From: Rhynchospora pubera
Lineage: Eukaryota > Streptophyta > Magnoliopsida > Poales > Cyperaceae
DNA length: 64,000 nucleotides
Assembly: GCA_028095005.1 (NCBI GenBank)
Contig: CM051461.1
Coordinates: forward strand, 27,215,432 to 27,279,431
Direction: 5' to 3'
The notes beneath the pieces were generated by a model. That model was not told the DNA's origin. It saw only the letters and a list, made by a program, of their open reading frames with translations, and searched no databases. This document shows, in pieces, positions 1-14,735 of this stretch. Position 1 is the first letter of the stretch. Each line of letters begins with the position of its first letter. Position numbers and translations under genes: made by a program.

Positions 1-246
1 GAACGTATTAGAACAAATCTATCATAGTTAACAAGGTTCGTTTATTTTTCTATCTATTGATCGAGTATCAAATAAATTCTAAAATTTACAAATCTTGTAT
101 GAAAACGCATCGCTTGTTAAACTAAATAAGATCAACGGTTTGGATTAAACGTTTGAATTTTTTAATTTGAAAAAATAACTTAATAGTAAAATGTTGGCAT
201 TTTAGGGCAACAGAATCTTCTAAAATAACTTAATAGTAAAATCTTC
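1..246. other. AT-rich intergenic DNA, no gene seen
   Basis: No coding region is visible. The only structure is a short direct repeat: a stretch near 171-190 beginning AAAATAACTTAATAG recurs at about 222-241, the second copy ending next to the foldback element that follows. Confidence 0.6.
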
Positions 247-630
247 TAAAATGTTATGCATAGCACGAATGGCCTTCGTGCTACGGATTCATTCTTGAAT
301 TTCATGCTTCATACTATCGATCCAAATCGTTCATTATGTTATTCATATTGAAATCTCATTAGAAACCAAAATTTACATTTTTTTTAAAATTTTTACTATT
401 TTTTTATATTTTTTAAAATCCTAAATCTAATAAATTATGAACCCTTCAATAATAACAATTTTCAAAAATCTGAAAAAACTAGTAAAAAGTTAAAAAAAAT
501 GTAAAATTTGGTTTCTAATGAGGTTTCAATATGAAGAACTTAATGAACGGTTTGGATTGATAGTATGATGCATGAAATTCAAAAACAAATCCGTAGCATA
601 AAAGTCATCCGTGCTATGCATAGCATTTTA
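247..630. mobile_element. Foldback/MITE-like element with long inverted arms
   Basis: The left arm (from TAAAATGTTATGCATAGCAC) is mirrored by the right arm, which ends GTGCTATGCATAGCATTTTA. The arms remain alignable for more than 130 bp inwards: the left-arm motif GAAATCTCATTAGAAACC matches the right-arm GGTTTCTAATGAGGTTTC in inverse. The centre is A/T homopolymer-like. There is no coding capacity and no clear target duplication. A diverged relative lies at 35,052-35,424. The superfamily is not determined. Confidence 0.7.
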
Positions 631-1874
631 GCAATCCTATATATATATATATATATAACAAAGACAATGTCCATAATCAAAAAATAAATAAAACATTAAA
701 ATGAATTGATTATGTAATCTAGAATCCACGCTTTTGAGGATGGCAACAGAAATTTTGCTTCTTTCTTGGCTTTGCTTTGGCAAGTCTTTGATGGTCAAAA
801 AAATAAAAAAATAAAAAATAAAGAATCTGAGTCACCCTGCAGTTTATGAATGAACAGTTTGATTGTTTCACACTCTTTTTGTGAATTTAGATGCTTCCAA
901 ATTGCAATGTGTATTACATGACTTCTCCTATTAATAATCTAATCCAGATCACTAGAATGTATTACATGTGAGTAAATTTTTCACATTGTTTCAAATACTC
1001 GCTCAAAATTAAGAACTCCTCTACATTTTGGCAATTTTATACTATAATATAACATGATAAACCATATAAGTTTTTTGCATAAGATAACTGAGAAAATTAA
1101 AAATAAGACAATATTCATTAAAATAAATACTACATGATTGGTTAAAAGGTTCAACCTGGGGTTGAATATTTGCTGAATTAGTAGATGTATTTTCCTTTTC
1201 ATTAATTTGATTGTTGGATGTTTATTGAATTAACTTATGTTATAATTCTTTAAATGGTAATAACAAGGACTCGGGCGTGTTCTTGACATTCAACTCGTCA
1301 TCCCTATTTTGGTTTTGGTTTATGATTCAAACAATTCGGAGATGTCCATGTCTCTATTATCAATAAATGATGTAGTATTATAATATTTATCCTTGATATC
1401 GAGCATATTACATGAGATTATAATATTTATTCAATAATCTATTTTTTAATTAATTGATGCAGTATTATAAGTATTAAGTAGACATATAAATCTTTATAAT
1501 GAAAAAGATGGTGGTTCCTTTATCTTTATCTCGACTAAAATGATATATATTTTATATTCATGTTTCTTTCGTTGACTTATTTAATTAATATGCTAGGATA
1601 GTTCGCATGTGATTTTTTTTAATATTTAATCAAATTTGAAGTTATTATTTTTTATATTCGATTGATTGAAGAATTTATTTATGACTAAAATTTTTACAAT
1701 TAAGAGATTATTAATTATATGAGTCAATGCTGAATATACATCTAAATAAGATTTGATATCATACTGATAAAAAAAAAATCAGATTAAAGTCCATAGTGTT
1801 TTGATTTAAAAATTTTAAGTCACAAGTGTCTCGAAATTAGATCATATTAAATGAGAGTGGTTTTCGACATTTTT
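631..1874. other. Gene-free AT-rich intergenic DNA
   Basis: No credible coding region is seen. A short (TA)n run lies just after the foldback element. The part from about 730 to 970 resembles 3,520-3,740 in diverged form; both contain TTTAGATGCTTCC followed by ATTGCAATG and ATTACATGACT, so this is an old dispersed repeat. Confidence 0.55.
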
Positions 1875-2249
1875 GGCCTCGTTTGGATTGCTTGGAAATA
1901 AGAGAAAATAGCTTCTTTCTAGGAATAGTTTCTTCCTAGGCATCCAAACAAGTTAGGAATAAGAAGAAAAATAGTTTTTTTCTAGAAATAGTTTCTTCCA
2001 ACAATTATATATACAAATTTCAACAAAATTAGTTAAATACTAATAGCTAAATGAAAATTTTGTGTGTTATTTAATTAGTACTTTATTTAATATTAAAATA
2101 ATACTTTTTAATAATTTACTTAAATTAATATTAATTTGCTTATTTCTAACTCACCATCCAACAACATTTCTTATTCCTAGGAATAGGTTCTTCCCACTCT
2201 TCCTAAAATCTTTATTCCTTCCTTATTCTCATACCATCCAAATGAGCCC
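1875..2249. mobile_element. MITE-like element, GTTTGGAT-type termini
   Basis: The left end GGCCTCGTTTGGATTGCTTG and the right end ATACCATCCAAATGAGCCC are imperfect inverted copies. The flanking interior on both sides holds matching TATTCC/GGAATA-rich arms. The same terminal style (G-rich start, CGTTTGGAT) recurs in several other short elements in this window, some flanked by TAA/TTA. No target duplication is clear here. There is no coding capacity. Confidence 0.5.
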
Positions 2250-5206
2250 TTTTGATTTGTCGTTCATATTGTTCATTCAATTTCGAAATTTTTTACTTTT
2301 AAAAAAAATTACTGAAATTTGATTTGGGTTCTGATGGATTCAGTCATTTTGTCACACCTATGCCTTTCATGATGATAATAACGTGTGTGATGTGTCACTC
2401 AAATGGACTTTTTTTTCAATCTTGTTTTTCAATATTTATATACCACACTCAAATGTATATCACCCCTAATCTTCTGATTGCAATGAAATATTTTTGCATT
2501 TGCAATTTCTTGTACTAAAATCAGTAAATTAAAAATAGCAACTAAAATCTCACATTGAAAAAACCCCCAATAATATGCTGGATTTCAATAGCATATTGAC
2601 ATTTTCTTTGGCTTGAACACTTTCAATTGTATTTTTCTCTTAGTTTCAGTGAAATTGTTGGTGTTACTTCCGCAATCTAGCCTTACCAAAAAAAAAGAAA
2701 AAAAGGAATATTGGCATATTGTAGAATACAAAAAATCATAAAACGGAGAAGGCATCACCATTTCTTTTTAAAAGAAAAACAGGTGGTGTTGGTGTGGTTA
2801 CGACTGTGTACGAGTACGACTTGAGCATCGTCACTTAACCGGTTTTGGGTTTAGACACAGATCAGCCCCGATGTCTCAAGCCAGGCCGAATTGGTGCATT
2901 TGATATCTCCTCGAAAAATTTAAGTAATCGATCTCGATTTAGAAAAAAAAATTTCGATTTTCAATCATTTGCTAATTTTAAAAAATGCACAAGACGCAAA
3001 AGACATGTTTAATTAAATTCGATAAAAATGAATACACCATCGAAATTTGATAAATTTATTTATGAAAACCATTTCATTTGACTTTGAAAACAATTAAATA
3101 TAAACTCAAAAAAGTATCTTATATATTATATCAGTAGATCAGATTCATTTGACCGGATTTGTGGTTAGGGCTTGGACCGCGAAGAAGACTTCTAAGTCAC
3201 AGGTGGTGCAGGTAGGGCTGTCAAACGTGCGAAACGGCAGCGGTAATACTCTCTGTCATTTCCATTCCATTTCTGTTTCACTTTCAATTTTCCATTGATT
3301 ACAATTTATTTTCTATTGATTTCAACCAGTTTTCTTAAAAAAAAAAACAGTAATATGTACCACATCCTGTTTCGTTTTCGTTCCGTTCTCAGAAATAAAA
3401 TCATTTTCCCTTCCACTTTTGTTCCGTTTCGGACGGAACGAAACAGAGACATGCGAAACGGTATGGTGCCGAATTGCGACAACTAAACAAGGAATTGACG
3501 ATGTTACGTAGATCCCATGCTTCTAATGATACCAACTCAAAAATTGGCTTCTTTATTGACTTTGTCTTGGTAGGTCTCGGTGCTCAATGTGCGTCAGAAA
3601 ACCGTGCATCTCAGTCACTCGGTAATTTACTTAATTTTTTTTATTGGCTCACATCCATTTTCTGATTTTAGATGCTTCCGGATTGCAATGCTCATTACAT
3701 GACTTTGTCCAATGTATTATCCGTGAATAAAAATTTTCAGGAGTTATGAATTTTCGTTTAAAAATAAGCAGTATGTCTCTTGTCTTCGTTTCTTCAATTT
3801 TACATGACAATAGATTATCATTGCAAATCTTTTAAGTTTTTCACGTAAGATATTAGAGGAAATTCAAACAAGATGGTAACTTTTTATAGTTAAGATTTAT
3901 ATCTCTATTAAATTGACAATGTCAAAAATCTTAACTTATAGCAAAGTTTCAACTTATTTAATGCTAGAATTAATAAAAAATCTACACATTATGTGAATAA
4001 TTACACGGGACCCACACCCTTCATGTGATTGTTCGGGAGAAGAATTAATTGCGCGGTTTTGATATTTTGTGGCAAAAATAAGTAAAACTTATGCGAATAC
4101 TATAAAGACGGAACAACAAAAATCATAGAAAATGAGGAGGGGATGCACAATTACAACTTACAAGTTACAACCGAAAAAGACACAAGTCTGCACACTAGAA
4201 ATCAAGGGCTCCGATCTGGCCAGATGAAATCTATGATCTCGATAAATCTGAAAGAGTACCTTAGAAAACCCTCTCAATATGAAGTATTCTTTGATGATTG
4301 TAATGTTAACTCATTTAGGAAAAATTTCATGATGGTGTGTTTGGTATCACGTTGAATAAGTCTTATTCCGAATAAGTTTTATTTGGGATGAAATTAAACG
4401 CATCCGGAATAAGTCTTATTTTGAATAAAAACTTATTCAACCCCTTATTCTAATTCTACCATATTCTAATGGTAGATTTGAATAATTTCAAGTTAGAGCT
4501 TCTTGGATTCAAATTATCTTGTATTGTAGTATAATCTAGTTCATTGGATATGCATCAAGATCCGTGCTGATGGTGTCACGGGATGAATTGAATTGAATTT
4601 TGGTATTCCTCAATCCTTATTCTGTTCCCATCCTTCAGAACTTTCCAGACTTGTTGTCAAGCCCTTCTCAGTTTTCTCTCCCACTGTCGATCTTATTTTT
4701 TTCTCGAGCGCCTCGGCCCTCGGATAAACAAAGATCTCTATGACCTAGGGTTCCATCGCAGGCAAGTAGGCAACGCTAGTTCTGACTCTCTCTACGATAT
4801 AAGATTTCATTCTTTCGCAGTTTCGCCACTCCCTCTATGACTTATAAGGTTCTGCTTTTTCAGCTCTCGCCTCCCACTCGCTGCGGCCGGCGGCCCTATG
4901 TCATTCACCAAGTAAACTAATCATCTCTCTCGATCCTTCCATCTCTCTATGTTTTGACTTGGGTTCCACCCAAGCAAACCATCAAAATACCATGGAGTTC
5001 GGTCGACTTCTTATCTTCTCGGACAATGACAATGGATTTCAACTGCCTATTACTTTACTTTTTAACGAGCATTAGTTTTACAATATTATGTAGTTTCAAA
5101 ATTCCTTCAAAGTTTCACGAAGATCAATCTCGATTTCCAATCATTCGGTAATTTTAAATGATTACTTGAATTTGATAAAATTGAATACACCATAGATAAA
5201 TTTACA
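2250..5206. other. Gene-free repeat debris
   Basis: No gene is recognised. About 3,520-3,860 is the second copy of the diverged repeat also seen at 730-1,090. About 4,336-4,480 is a possible MITE starting GGTGTGTTTGG with internal inverted GAATAAG/CTTATTC words. About 4,620-4,960 is richer in C and T than its surroundings and looks like promoter or 5'-leader sequence, but no coding exon follows it. Confidence 0.5.
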
Positions 5207-5235
5207 CTAGGGTTGGACATCGAGCTTCGCTCGAT
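5207..5235 (-). mobile_element. Helitron-like 3' terminus (minus strand)
   Basis: Read on the minus strand, a perfect hairpin ATCGAGC-GAA-GCTCGAT is followed by eight bases (GTCCAACC), then CTAG, then a host T. This is the canonical Helitron 3' end: a short hairpin a few bases before CTRR, with insertion before T. The hairpin occupies 5,219-5,235 and CTAG occupies 5,207-5,210. The element would extend rightwards from here, into the satellite array. The 5' end (a TC start on the minus strand) was not found. Confidence 0.6.
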
Positions 5236-8200
5236 ACAATATTTTTTTACATAATTTAAAGTTTGATTTCTATTATATTATTTTTTATATATGTTAATAA
5301 TAATGTGAATATCTAACTAAAATATCAATATCATCATGTTTTAAGTAAAATCATAAACATATTGTAGACTATATAGATTATTGTGATCAAATTACTTAAA
5401 ATGAATGTAAAATCGCTTGAAATACTCAAATATACTCATAATCTATAAAATCTACACATTATGTGAATAATTACAATGTATAATCTAATCGTTTTGAATA
5501 AGTGAGTCCATAAACATATTCTAAACTATATCAAGAGCTTAATATAGATTATTGTGATCAAATGACTTAAAATGAATGCAAAATCGCTTGAAATGCTCAA
5601 ATATACTCATAATATGTAAAATCTGCACATTATGTGAATAATTACAATGTATAATCCAATCTTTTTGAATAATTAAACTCATAAACATATTCTAGACTAT
5701 ATAAAAAACTTAAATATATATTATTGTGATCAAATAACTTAAAATGAATGCAAAATGATTTGAAATGTTCAAATACACTAAGAATCTGTAAAATATGCAC
5801 ATTATGTGCGTAATTACAATGTATAATCCAATCGTTTTAAATAAGTGAATTCACAAATATATTCTAAACCACATAAAGAGCTTAAATATAGATTATTGTG
5901 ATCAAATAACTTAAAATGAATGCAAAATTGCTTCAAATGCTCAAATATACTAAGAATCAATTAAATCTGCAAATAATGTGAATAATTACAATGTATAATC
6001 TAATCATTTTGAATAAGTGAGTTTATAAACATATTTTAAACTATATAAAGAGCATAAATATAAATTATTATGATCAAATAATTTATAATGAATACAAAAT
6101 CGTTTGAAATGCTCAAATGTGCTCAGAATCAGTAAAATATGCATATTATGTTAATAATTACAATATATAATCCAATAGTTTTGAATAATTGATCTTCTAA
6201 ACATATTCTAGACTATATAAAGAGCTTAAATATAGATTATTGTGATCAAGTGACTTAAAATGAATGCAAAATCTCTTGAAATGCTCAGATATACTCAGAA
6301 TCTTTAAAATCTACACATTAGGTTCGTAATTACAACGTAAAATCTAATTTTTTTGAATAAGTGAGTTCACGAACATATTCTAAACTATATAAAGAGCTTA
6401 AATATAGATTATTATCATCAAATAACTTAAAATTAATGCAAAATCGCTTGAAATGCTCAAATATACTCAGAATCTTTAAAATCTGCAAATTATGTGAGTA
6501 ATTACAATATACAATCCGATCGTTTTGAATAAATGAGTTCATTAACATATTCTAGACTATGTAAAGAGTTTAAGTATAAATTATTGTGAACAAATTTCTT
6601 AAATTGAGTGCAAAAAACGCTTGAAATGCTCAAATATACTCAGAATCTTTAAAATCTGCAGCATAATTGCAATGTATAATCCAATTGTTTTGAATAAGTG
6701 ATATCACAAACATATTCTAGACTATATAAAGAGCTTAAATATAGAATAATGTGATCAAAACACTTAAAATGAAAACAAAATGGCTTGAAATGCTCATTTG
6801 TATTCGGAATCTGTAAAATATGCAAATTATGTGAATAATTATAATGTGTAATCCAATCGTTTTGAATAAGCGAGCTCATAAACATATTCTAGACTATATA
6901 AAGAGCTTAAATATAGATTAACATGATCAAAACACTTAAAATGAATGCAAAAAATAGCTTGTAATGCTTAAATATACCCAAAATCTTTAAAATCTGGACA
7001 TTTTTGGCGTAATTACAATGTATAATCCAATCGTTGTAAATACGTGAGTTCATAAATATATTATAGCTATATATATAGCATAAATACAGATTATTGTGAT
7101 CAAATAAATTGAAATAAAAGCAAAATTCCTTGAAATACCCAAATATACAAAGAATCTATAAAATATACATATTATATGTGTAATTACAATGAATAATTCA
7201 ATCGTTTCAAATTAGTGTGTTCGTAAACAAATTCTAGACTATGTAAAGAGTTTAAATATACTCAAAATCTATAAAATCTTCACAATATGTGAATAATTAC
7301 AATGTATAATCCAATTATTTTGAACAATTGAGCTCATAAACATATTTTAGACTATATAAATAGCGTAGACATAGATTATTGTGATCAAATAACTTAAAAT
7401 GAATGCAAATCGCTTGAAATTCTTTACTATACTCAGAATCTTTAAAATCTACACATTATGTCCATAATTACAATGTATAATCCAATTATTTTGAATAACT
7501 TAATTCAGAAACATATTCTAAACTATATAAAGAGCATAAATATAGATTATTGTTGTCAAATGACTTAAAATGAATGTAAAAATTGCTTGAAATGCTCAAA
7601 CATACTCAGAATCTGTAAAAGCCATACATTATGTGAATATTTACAATTTATAAACCAATCGTTTTCAATAAGTGAGTTCACAAACAAATTCTAAACAATA
7701 AAAAGAAGTTTAATATTGATTGTTGTGATCAAATGACATAAAATGAATGCAAAATCGCTTAAAATGCTCAAATATAATTTGAATCTGTAAAATATGCATA
7801 TTATGTGAATAATTACAATGTATAATCCAATCGTTTTGAAAAGTTAGACTCATAAACATATTCTAGACTAAATAAAGAGCATAAATATAGATTATTTGTG
7901 ATCAAAAGAATTAAAATAAATGCAAAATCACTTGAAATGCTCAAATATATTCAGAATCTGTAAAAATGCACATTATGTGAATAATTACAATGTATAATCC
8001 AATCGTTTTGAATAATTAAGACCATAAATATATTCTAGACAATATAAAGAGCTTAAATATACATTATCGTGATCAAATGACTTAAAATTAATGCAAAATC
8101 ACTTGAAATGCTAAAATATACTCAGAATCTGTAAAATCTGCACATTTTTGTGCATAATTACAATGTATTATCCATTTTTTTAATAACAGAGTACAAAAAT

Positions 8201-11200
8201 ATATTCGAGACTATATAAAGAGCTTAAATATACATTAATTTGATCAAATGACTTAAACTGAAAGCAAAATCGCTTCAAATGCTCAAATATACTCAGAATC
8301 TGTAAAATCCGCACATTATGTGAATAAATACAATGCATAATCTAATCATTTTGAATAAGTGAGTTCATAAACATATTCTAAACTATATAAAAAGCTTATA
8401 TATAGCTTATTGTGATAAAAAAAATCGCTTGAAATACTCAAATATACTCATAATCTTTCAAATCTGCACATTATGTGCATAATTACAATGTATAATCAAA
8501 TCGTTTTGAGTAAGTTATATCATAAACATATTCTATACAAAATAAAGACCTTAAATATGTATTACTCTGATCAAATCACTTAAAATGAATACAAAATCGT
8601 TTGAAATACTCAAATATACTCAGAAATTGTAAAATCCGTATATTATGTGAATAATTATAATGTATAATCCAATCGTTTTGAATAAGTGAGTTCACAAACA
8701 TATTCTAAACTATATAAAGAGCTTAAATATAGATTATTGTGATCAAATGACTTAAATGAATGCAAAATCGCTTAAAATGCTCAGATATACTTAGAATTTG
8801 TCAAATCTGCACATTATGTGAATAATTACAATGTATAAACCAATATTTTAGAAATTATTGACCTCATAAACATATTCAATACTGAATAAAGAGCATAAAT
8901 ATAGATTATTGTGACCAAATGACTTAAAATGAATGCAAAATCTCTTCAAATATTCAAATATACTCAGAATCTGTAAAATATGCACAATATGTGAATAATT
9001 ACAATGTATAATCTAATTGTTTTAAATAATTGAGCGAATAAACATATTCTACACAATATAAAATGCTTAAATATAGATTATTGTGATCAAAGGACTTAAG
9101 ATTAGTGCAAAATCACTTGAAATGTATTCTAGACCATATAAAGAGCATCAATATAGATTATTGTGATCAAATGACTTAAAATGAATTCAAAATCGCTTGA
9201 AATGCTCAAATATCTCAGAATCTGTAAAATTTGCAAATTATGTGAATAGTTATAATGTATAACCCAATTGTTTCGAATAAATGAGTTCATAAACATATTA
9301 TAAACTATATAAAGAGCATAAATATAGATTATTGTCATCAAATGACTTAAAGTGAATGCAAAATGTGTGTACTCATAAACATATTCCAGACTGTATAAAA
9401 AGCATAAATATAGAATATTGTCATCACAACCAATCTTTAAAATCTACATATTATGTGCGTAATTAAAATGTATAATGCAATCGTTTAGAATAAGTGAGTT
9501 CATAAACATATTCTTGACAATATAAAGATCTGAAAAATAGATGATTGCGATCAAATGATTTAAAATGAAAGCAAAATTGCTTGAAAAACTTAAATATACT
9601 AAGAATCGGTCAAATTTGCACATTATGTGAATAATTACAGTGTATAATCCAATCGTTTTGAATATGTGAGCTCATAAATATATTCTAGACTATATGAATA
9701 GCTTAAATATAGATTATTGTGATTGGATGACTTAAAATGAATAGAAAATCGATTGAAATGTTCAAAGAAACTTAGAATCTGTAAAATATGCACATTATGT
9801 GAATAATTACAATATATAATCCAATCGTTTTGAATAATTAAACTCATAAACATATTATAGACTATATAAAGAGCTTAAATAGAGATTTTTTTGATCTAAT
9901 AACTTAAAATGAATGCATAATAGCTTGAAATACTCAAATATACTCAGAATCTTTAGAATCTGCACATAATGTGCGTGATTACAATGTATAATCCAATCTT
10001 TTTGAATAACTTAGCTTATATACATATTTTAAACAATATAAAGATCATAAATATAGATTACTATGGTCAAATGACTTAAAATGAATATAAAATCATTTGA
10101 AATGCTCAAATATACTAAAAAATTGTGAACTCCGTATATTATGAGAACAATTAGTATTTAGTATGTATAATCCAATTGTTTAGAATAAGTGAGTTCATAA
10201 ACATATTCTAAACTATATAAAGATCTTAAATATAGATTATTGTGATCAAATGACTTAAAATGAACGCAAAATCGCTTGAAATGCTCAAATATACTCAGAA
10301 TCTTTAAATTCTGAACATTTTGTGCATAATTACAATGTATAATCCAATCTTTTTAAATAAGTGAGTTCATAAACATATTCGAGACTTTATAAAGAGAGCT
10401 TAAATATAGATGATTGTGAACAGTTGACTTGAAATGAATGTAAAATCGCCTGAAATATTCAAATACTCTCAGAATCTATAAAATCTGCAAATTATGTGCG
10501 TAATTACAATGTATAATCTAATCATTTTGAATAATAGAGTTTATAAACATATTCTAGACTATCTAAAGAGGTTCAATTGACATCAAATGAATTAAAATGA
10601 ATGCAAAATCGCTTGAAATGCTCAAATATACTCAGAATCTTTCAAATCTGCACATTATGTTCATAATTACAATGTATAATCCAATAGTTTTGAGTAAGTT
10701 ATATCATAAACATATTCTAGAAAAAATAAAGAGTTTAAATATATATTATTGTGATCAAATCACTTAAAATGAATGCATAATAGCTTGAAATGCTCAAATA
10801 TACTCAGAATCTATAAAATCTGCACATTATGTGATAAATTACAATGTATAATCCAATTCTTATGAATAAGTGAGTTCGTAAACATATTCGAGACGATATA
10901 AAGAGCATAAATATAGATTATTGTGATCAAATTATGTGAATAATTATAACGTATATAGATTGAATGCTCAAATAAACTCAGAATCTGTAAAATCTGCAAA
11001 TTTTGTGAATAATTATAACGTATAATTATAAGTTCATAAACATATGAGTTCATAAACATATTATAAACTATATAAAGATCATAAATATAGATTATTGTCA
11101 TCAAATGTCTTAAAGTGAATGCAAAATCGCTTGAAATGCTTAAATATACTCAGAATATGTAAAATCTGCATATTATGTGAATAATTACAATGTATAATCC

Positions 11201-12045
11201 AATCGTATTGAATATGTGTGCTCATAAATATATTCTGGAGTATGTAAAGAACTTAAATATAAAATATTGTCATCAACTAACTTAAAATGAATGCAAAATT
11301 AATTGAAATGCTCAAATAAACTTAGAATCTGTATAATAGCACATTATGTGAATAATTACAATGTATAATCCAATCATTTTGTATAATTGAGCTCATAAAC
11401 ATATTTATACTATATAAAGAGCTTAAATTTAGATTATTGTGATCAAATAACTTAAAATGAATGCAAAATCGCTTGTAATGCTCAAATATACTCAGAATCA
11501 TTAAAATCTGCACATTACGTGCGTGATTACAATGTATAATCCAATCTTTTTTGAATAACTTAACTTATAAACATATTTTAAACAATATAAAGATCATAAA
11601 TATAGATTACTATGGTCAAATGACTTAAAATGAATACAAAATCAATTGAAATGCTCAAATATACTCAGAAATTATAAAATGCGTACTTTATGTGAATAAT
11701 TATATTATATAATCCAATCGTTTGGAATAAGTGAGTTCATAAATATATTCTAAACTATATAAGGAGCATAAATATAGATTATTGTGATCAAATATGCTTA
11801 GAATTATGTGAATAATTACAATGTATAAATCAATCTTTTTTTAATAATTAACCTCATAAACATATTCTAGACTATATAAAGAGCATAAATATAGATTATT
11901 TTGATCAAATGACTTAAAATGAATGTAAAATCGCTTGAAATGCTCAAATATACTCAGAATCTGTGAAAGCTGCATATAATGTGAATAATTACAATGTACA
12001 ATCCAATCGTTTTGAATAATTGAACTCATAAACATATTCTAGACT

Positions 12046-12050
12046 TTATA
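12046..12050. repeat. Target-site duplication TTATA, left copy
   Basis: TTATA directly precedes the inserted element. The same five bases follow it at 12,996-13,000. Removing the insert and one copy restores the satellite word GACTTTATAAAGAGC, which is present intact in other units. Confidence 0.85.
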
Positions 12051-12995
12051 GAGGAATGATATACTACACTCTGGAGTATTGAGTCCTCATACACTGAATT
12101 TCTGAGCCTTTGGATCGCTTTAAAAATCGTGCACCAGATTTAGATGAGTGGATCGGATTATGGCGCTGATTGCTATTTGATTCTCCGTTTCCATTAAAAT
12201 TTCCGTCTCCTTCTGTTTAATTCTCCGTTCGCACCTCTTTTCGCACTCATGGTCTCATCTCCGTTTGCACCAAATTGAACGCCAAAACTCTTATTTGCAC
12301 GATTCTCTCTCTCGTAGTTTGTACTTTCGTCACTTCACTCTGCGCGCTTCTCTCTTAGGATTTGCCAACTTGAGCTCGCATATCTTAACACGCCTAGACG
12401 ATTGTTCTGTTTTTGGTCGCACATCATACCCTTTCTCTGATATATATGTACGCTAAAATTTAGTACTTTCGTAACAATGAAAAGAAGGCAAAAATCTTTG
12501 ATTTGAGACATTTAATATCGCAAAAGAACAAAAAAAAATAAACAAAGGTATCTTTTCTCGCCTGCTAATTTGGACTTTCTATTGTTGATTTCGCCTCCAC
12601 TGGTGTCAAACTGCCAATCGACGAATCTAAGGAGCACAGAGCGCTAGAAGGGAGGAAAGGTCGACAAAGGAGTGAAGGAGAGAGAAAGGTGTCGATGTGA
12701 TGAAAGAGAGAATTGTGAGATGAAGTGGGGGAAAGCAAGAGTTGCTGAGGCGGTAGAGGTGACAGAGGCTGTCAAGGTTTTCCTTTTTTTTTTTGTTTGA
12801 AGGACAGAGAATCTTCAGATGGAGGATTCAACAGAAGACGGAAAATTTTAATGAAACGGAGAAAATGGAGAGCCTATAGCATCTCTATCCCAACCTTTCA
12901 TTAAAATCTTACCACGAAAATTAGAGCGATCTGACGGTAGAAAAAAAATCAGTGTATGGGGCATGTATACACCAGAGTGTAGTATATCATTCCTC
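12051..12995. mobile_element. Non-autonomous TIR transposon inserted in satellite
   Basis: The 945-bp element has perfect 24-bp inverted termini, starting GAGGAATGATATACTACACT and ending with its inverse. It is flanked by a 5-bp duplication TTATA (or a 3-bp TAT if the TIR is extended by one base). An inner inverted pair, with CTCCGTTTCCATTAAAATTT near 12,184-12,203 mirrored near 12,838-12,870, indicates longer decayed arms. No transposase frame is visible. Base composition is less AT-rich than the array around it. The superfamily is uncertain: the duplication length does not fit classic hAT (8 bp) or Mutator (9 bp). Confidence 0.9.
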
Positions 12996-14735
12996 TTATA
13001 AAGAGCTTAATTATAGATTATTGTGATCAAATGACTTAAATAAATGCAAAATCGCTTCAAATGCTCAAATATACTCAGAATCTTTAAAATCTACACATTA
13101 TGTGCGTAATTACAATGTATAATGCAATCGTTTAGAATAAGTGAGTTCATAAACATATTCTTGACAATATAAAGATCTTAAATATAGATGATTGTGATCA
13201 AATGATTTAAAATGAATGCAAAATTGCTTGAAATGCTTAAATATACTAAGAATCGGTAAAATCTGCACATCATGTGAATAATTACAATGTATAATCCAAT
13301 CGTTTTGAATATGTGAGCTCATAAACATATTCTAGACTATATGAAGAGCTTAACTATTGATTATTGTCATCAAATAACTTAAAATGAATGGAAAATCGAT
13401 TGAAATGTTCAAAGAAACTTATAATCTGTAAAATTTGCATATTATGTGAATAATTACATTGAATAATCCAATCGTTTTGAATAATTAAGCTCATAAACAT
13501 ATTCTAGACTATATAAAGAGCATAAATATAGATTATTGTAATCAAATGACTTAAAATGAATGCAAAATCTCTTCAAATGCTCAAATACACTCAGAATCTG
13601 TAAAATCTGCACAATACGTGAATAATTACAATGCATAATCCAATTGTTTTGAATAATTGAGCCTATAAAAATATTCTACACAATATAAAAAGCTTAAATA
13701 TAGATTATTGTGATCAAATGACTTAAAATTAATGCAAAAGTGCTTGCTCAGAATCTTTAAAATCTGAATATTATTTGCCTAATTACAATTTATTATCCAA
13801 TCGTTTCGAATAAGTGATATCATAACATATTCTAGACTACATAAAGAGCATAAATATACATTATTGTGATCAAATGACTTAAAATGAACACAAAATCACT
13901 TGAAATGCTCAAATATATTCAGAATCTGTAAAAGCTGCATATTATGTGAATAATTACAATGTACAATCCAATCATTTTGAATAATTGAACTCTTAAATAT
14001 ATTCTAGACTTTATAAAGAGCTTAATTATAGATTATTGTGGTGAAATAACTTAAATAGATGCAAAATCGCTTGAAATGCTCAAATATACTCATAATCTTT
14101 CAAATCTACACATTATGTGCGTAATTACAATGTATAATGCAATTGTTTATAATAAGTGAGTTCATAAACATATTCTTGACTATATAAAGATCTTAAATAT
14201 AGATGATTGTGATCAAATGATTTAAAATGAATGAAAAATCGCTTGAAATGCTTAAATATACTAAGAATCTGTAAAATCTACACATTATTGGAATAATCAC
14301 AATGTATAATCCAATCATTTTGAATATGTGAGGTCATAAAAATATTCTAGACTATATCAAGAGCTTAAATATAGATTATTGTGATCAGATGACTTAAAAT
14401 GAATGGAAAATTGATTGAAATGTTCAAAGAAATTTAGAATCTCTAAAATATGCACATTATGTGAATAATTACAATGTATAATCCAATCATTTTGAATAAT
14501 TCACCTCATAAACATATTATAGACTATATAAAGAGCTTAAATAGAGATTATTTTGATCAAATAACATAAAATGAATGCATGATCGCTTGAAATACTCCAA
14601 TATACTCATAATCTTTAAAATCTGCACATTATGTGCGTGATTATACTGTATAATCTAATCATTTTGAATAACTTAGTTTAGAGACATATTATAAACAATT
14701 TAAAGATCATAAATATAGATTACTGTGGTCAAATG

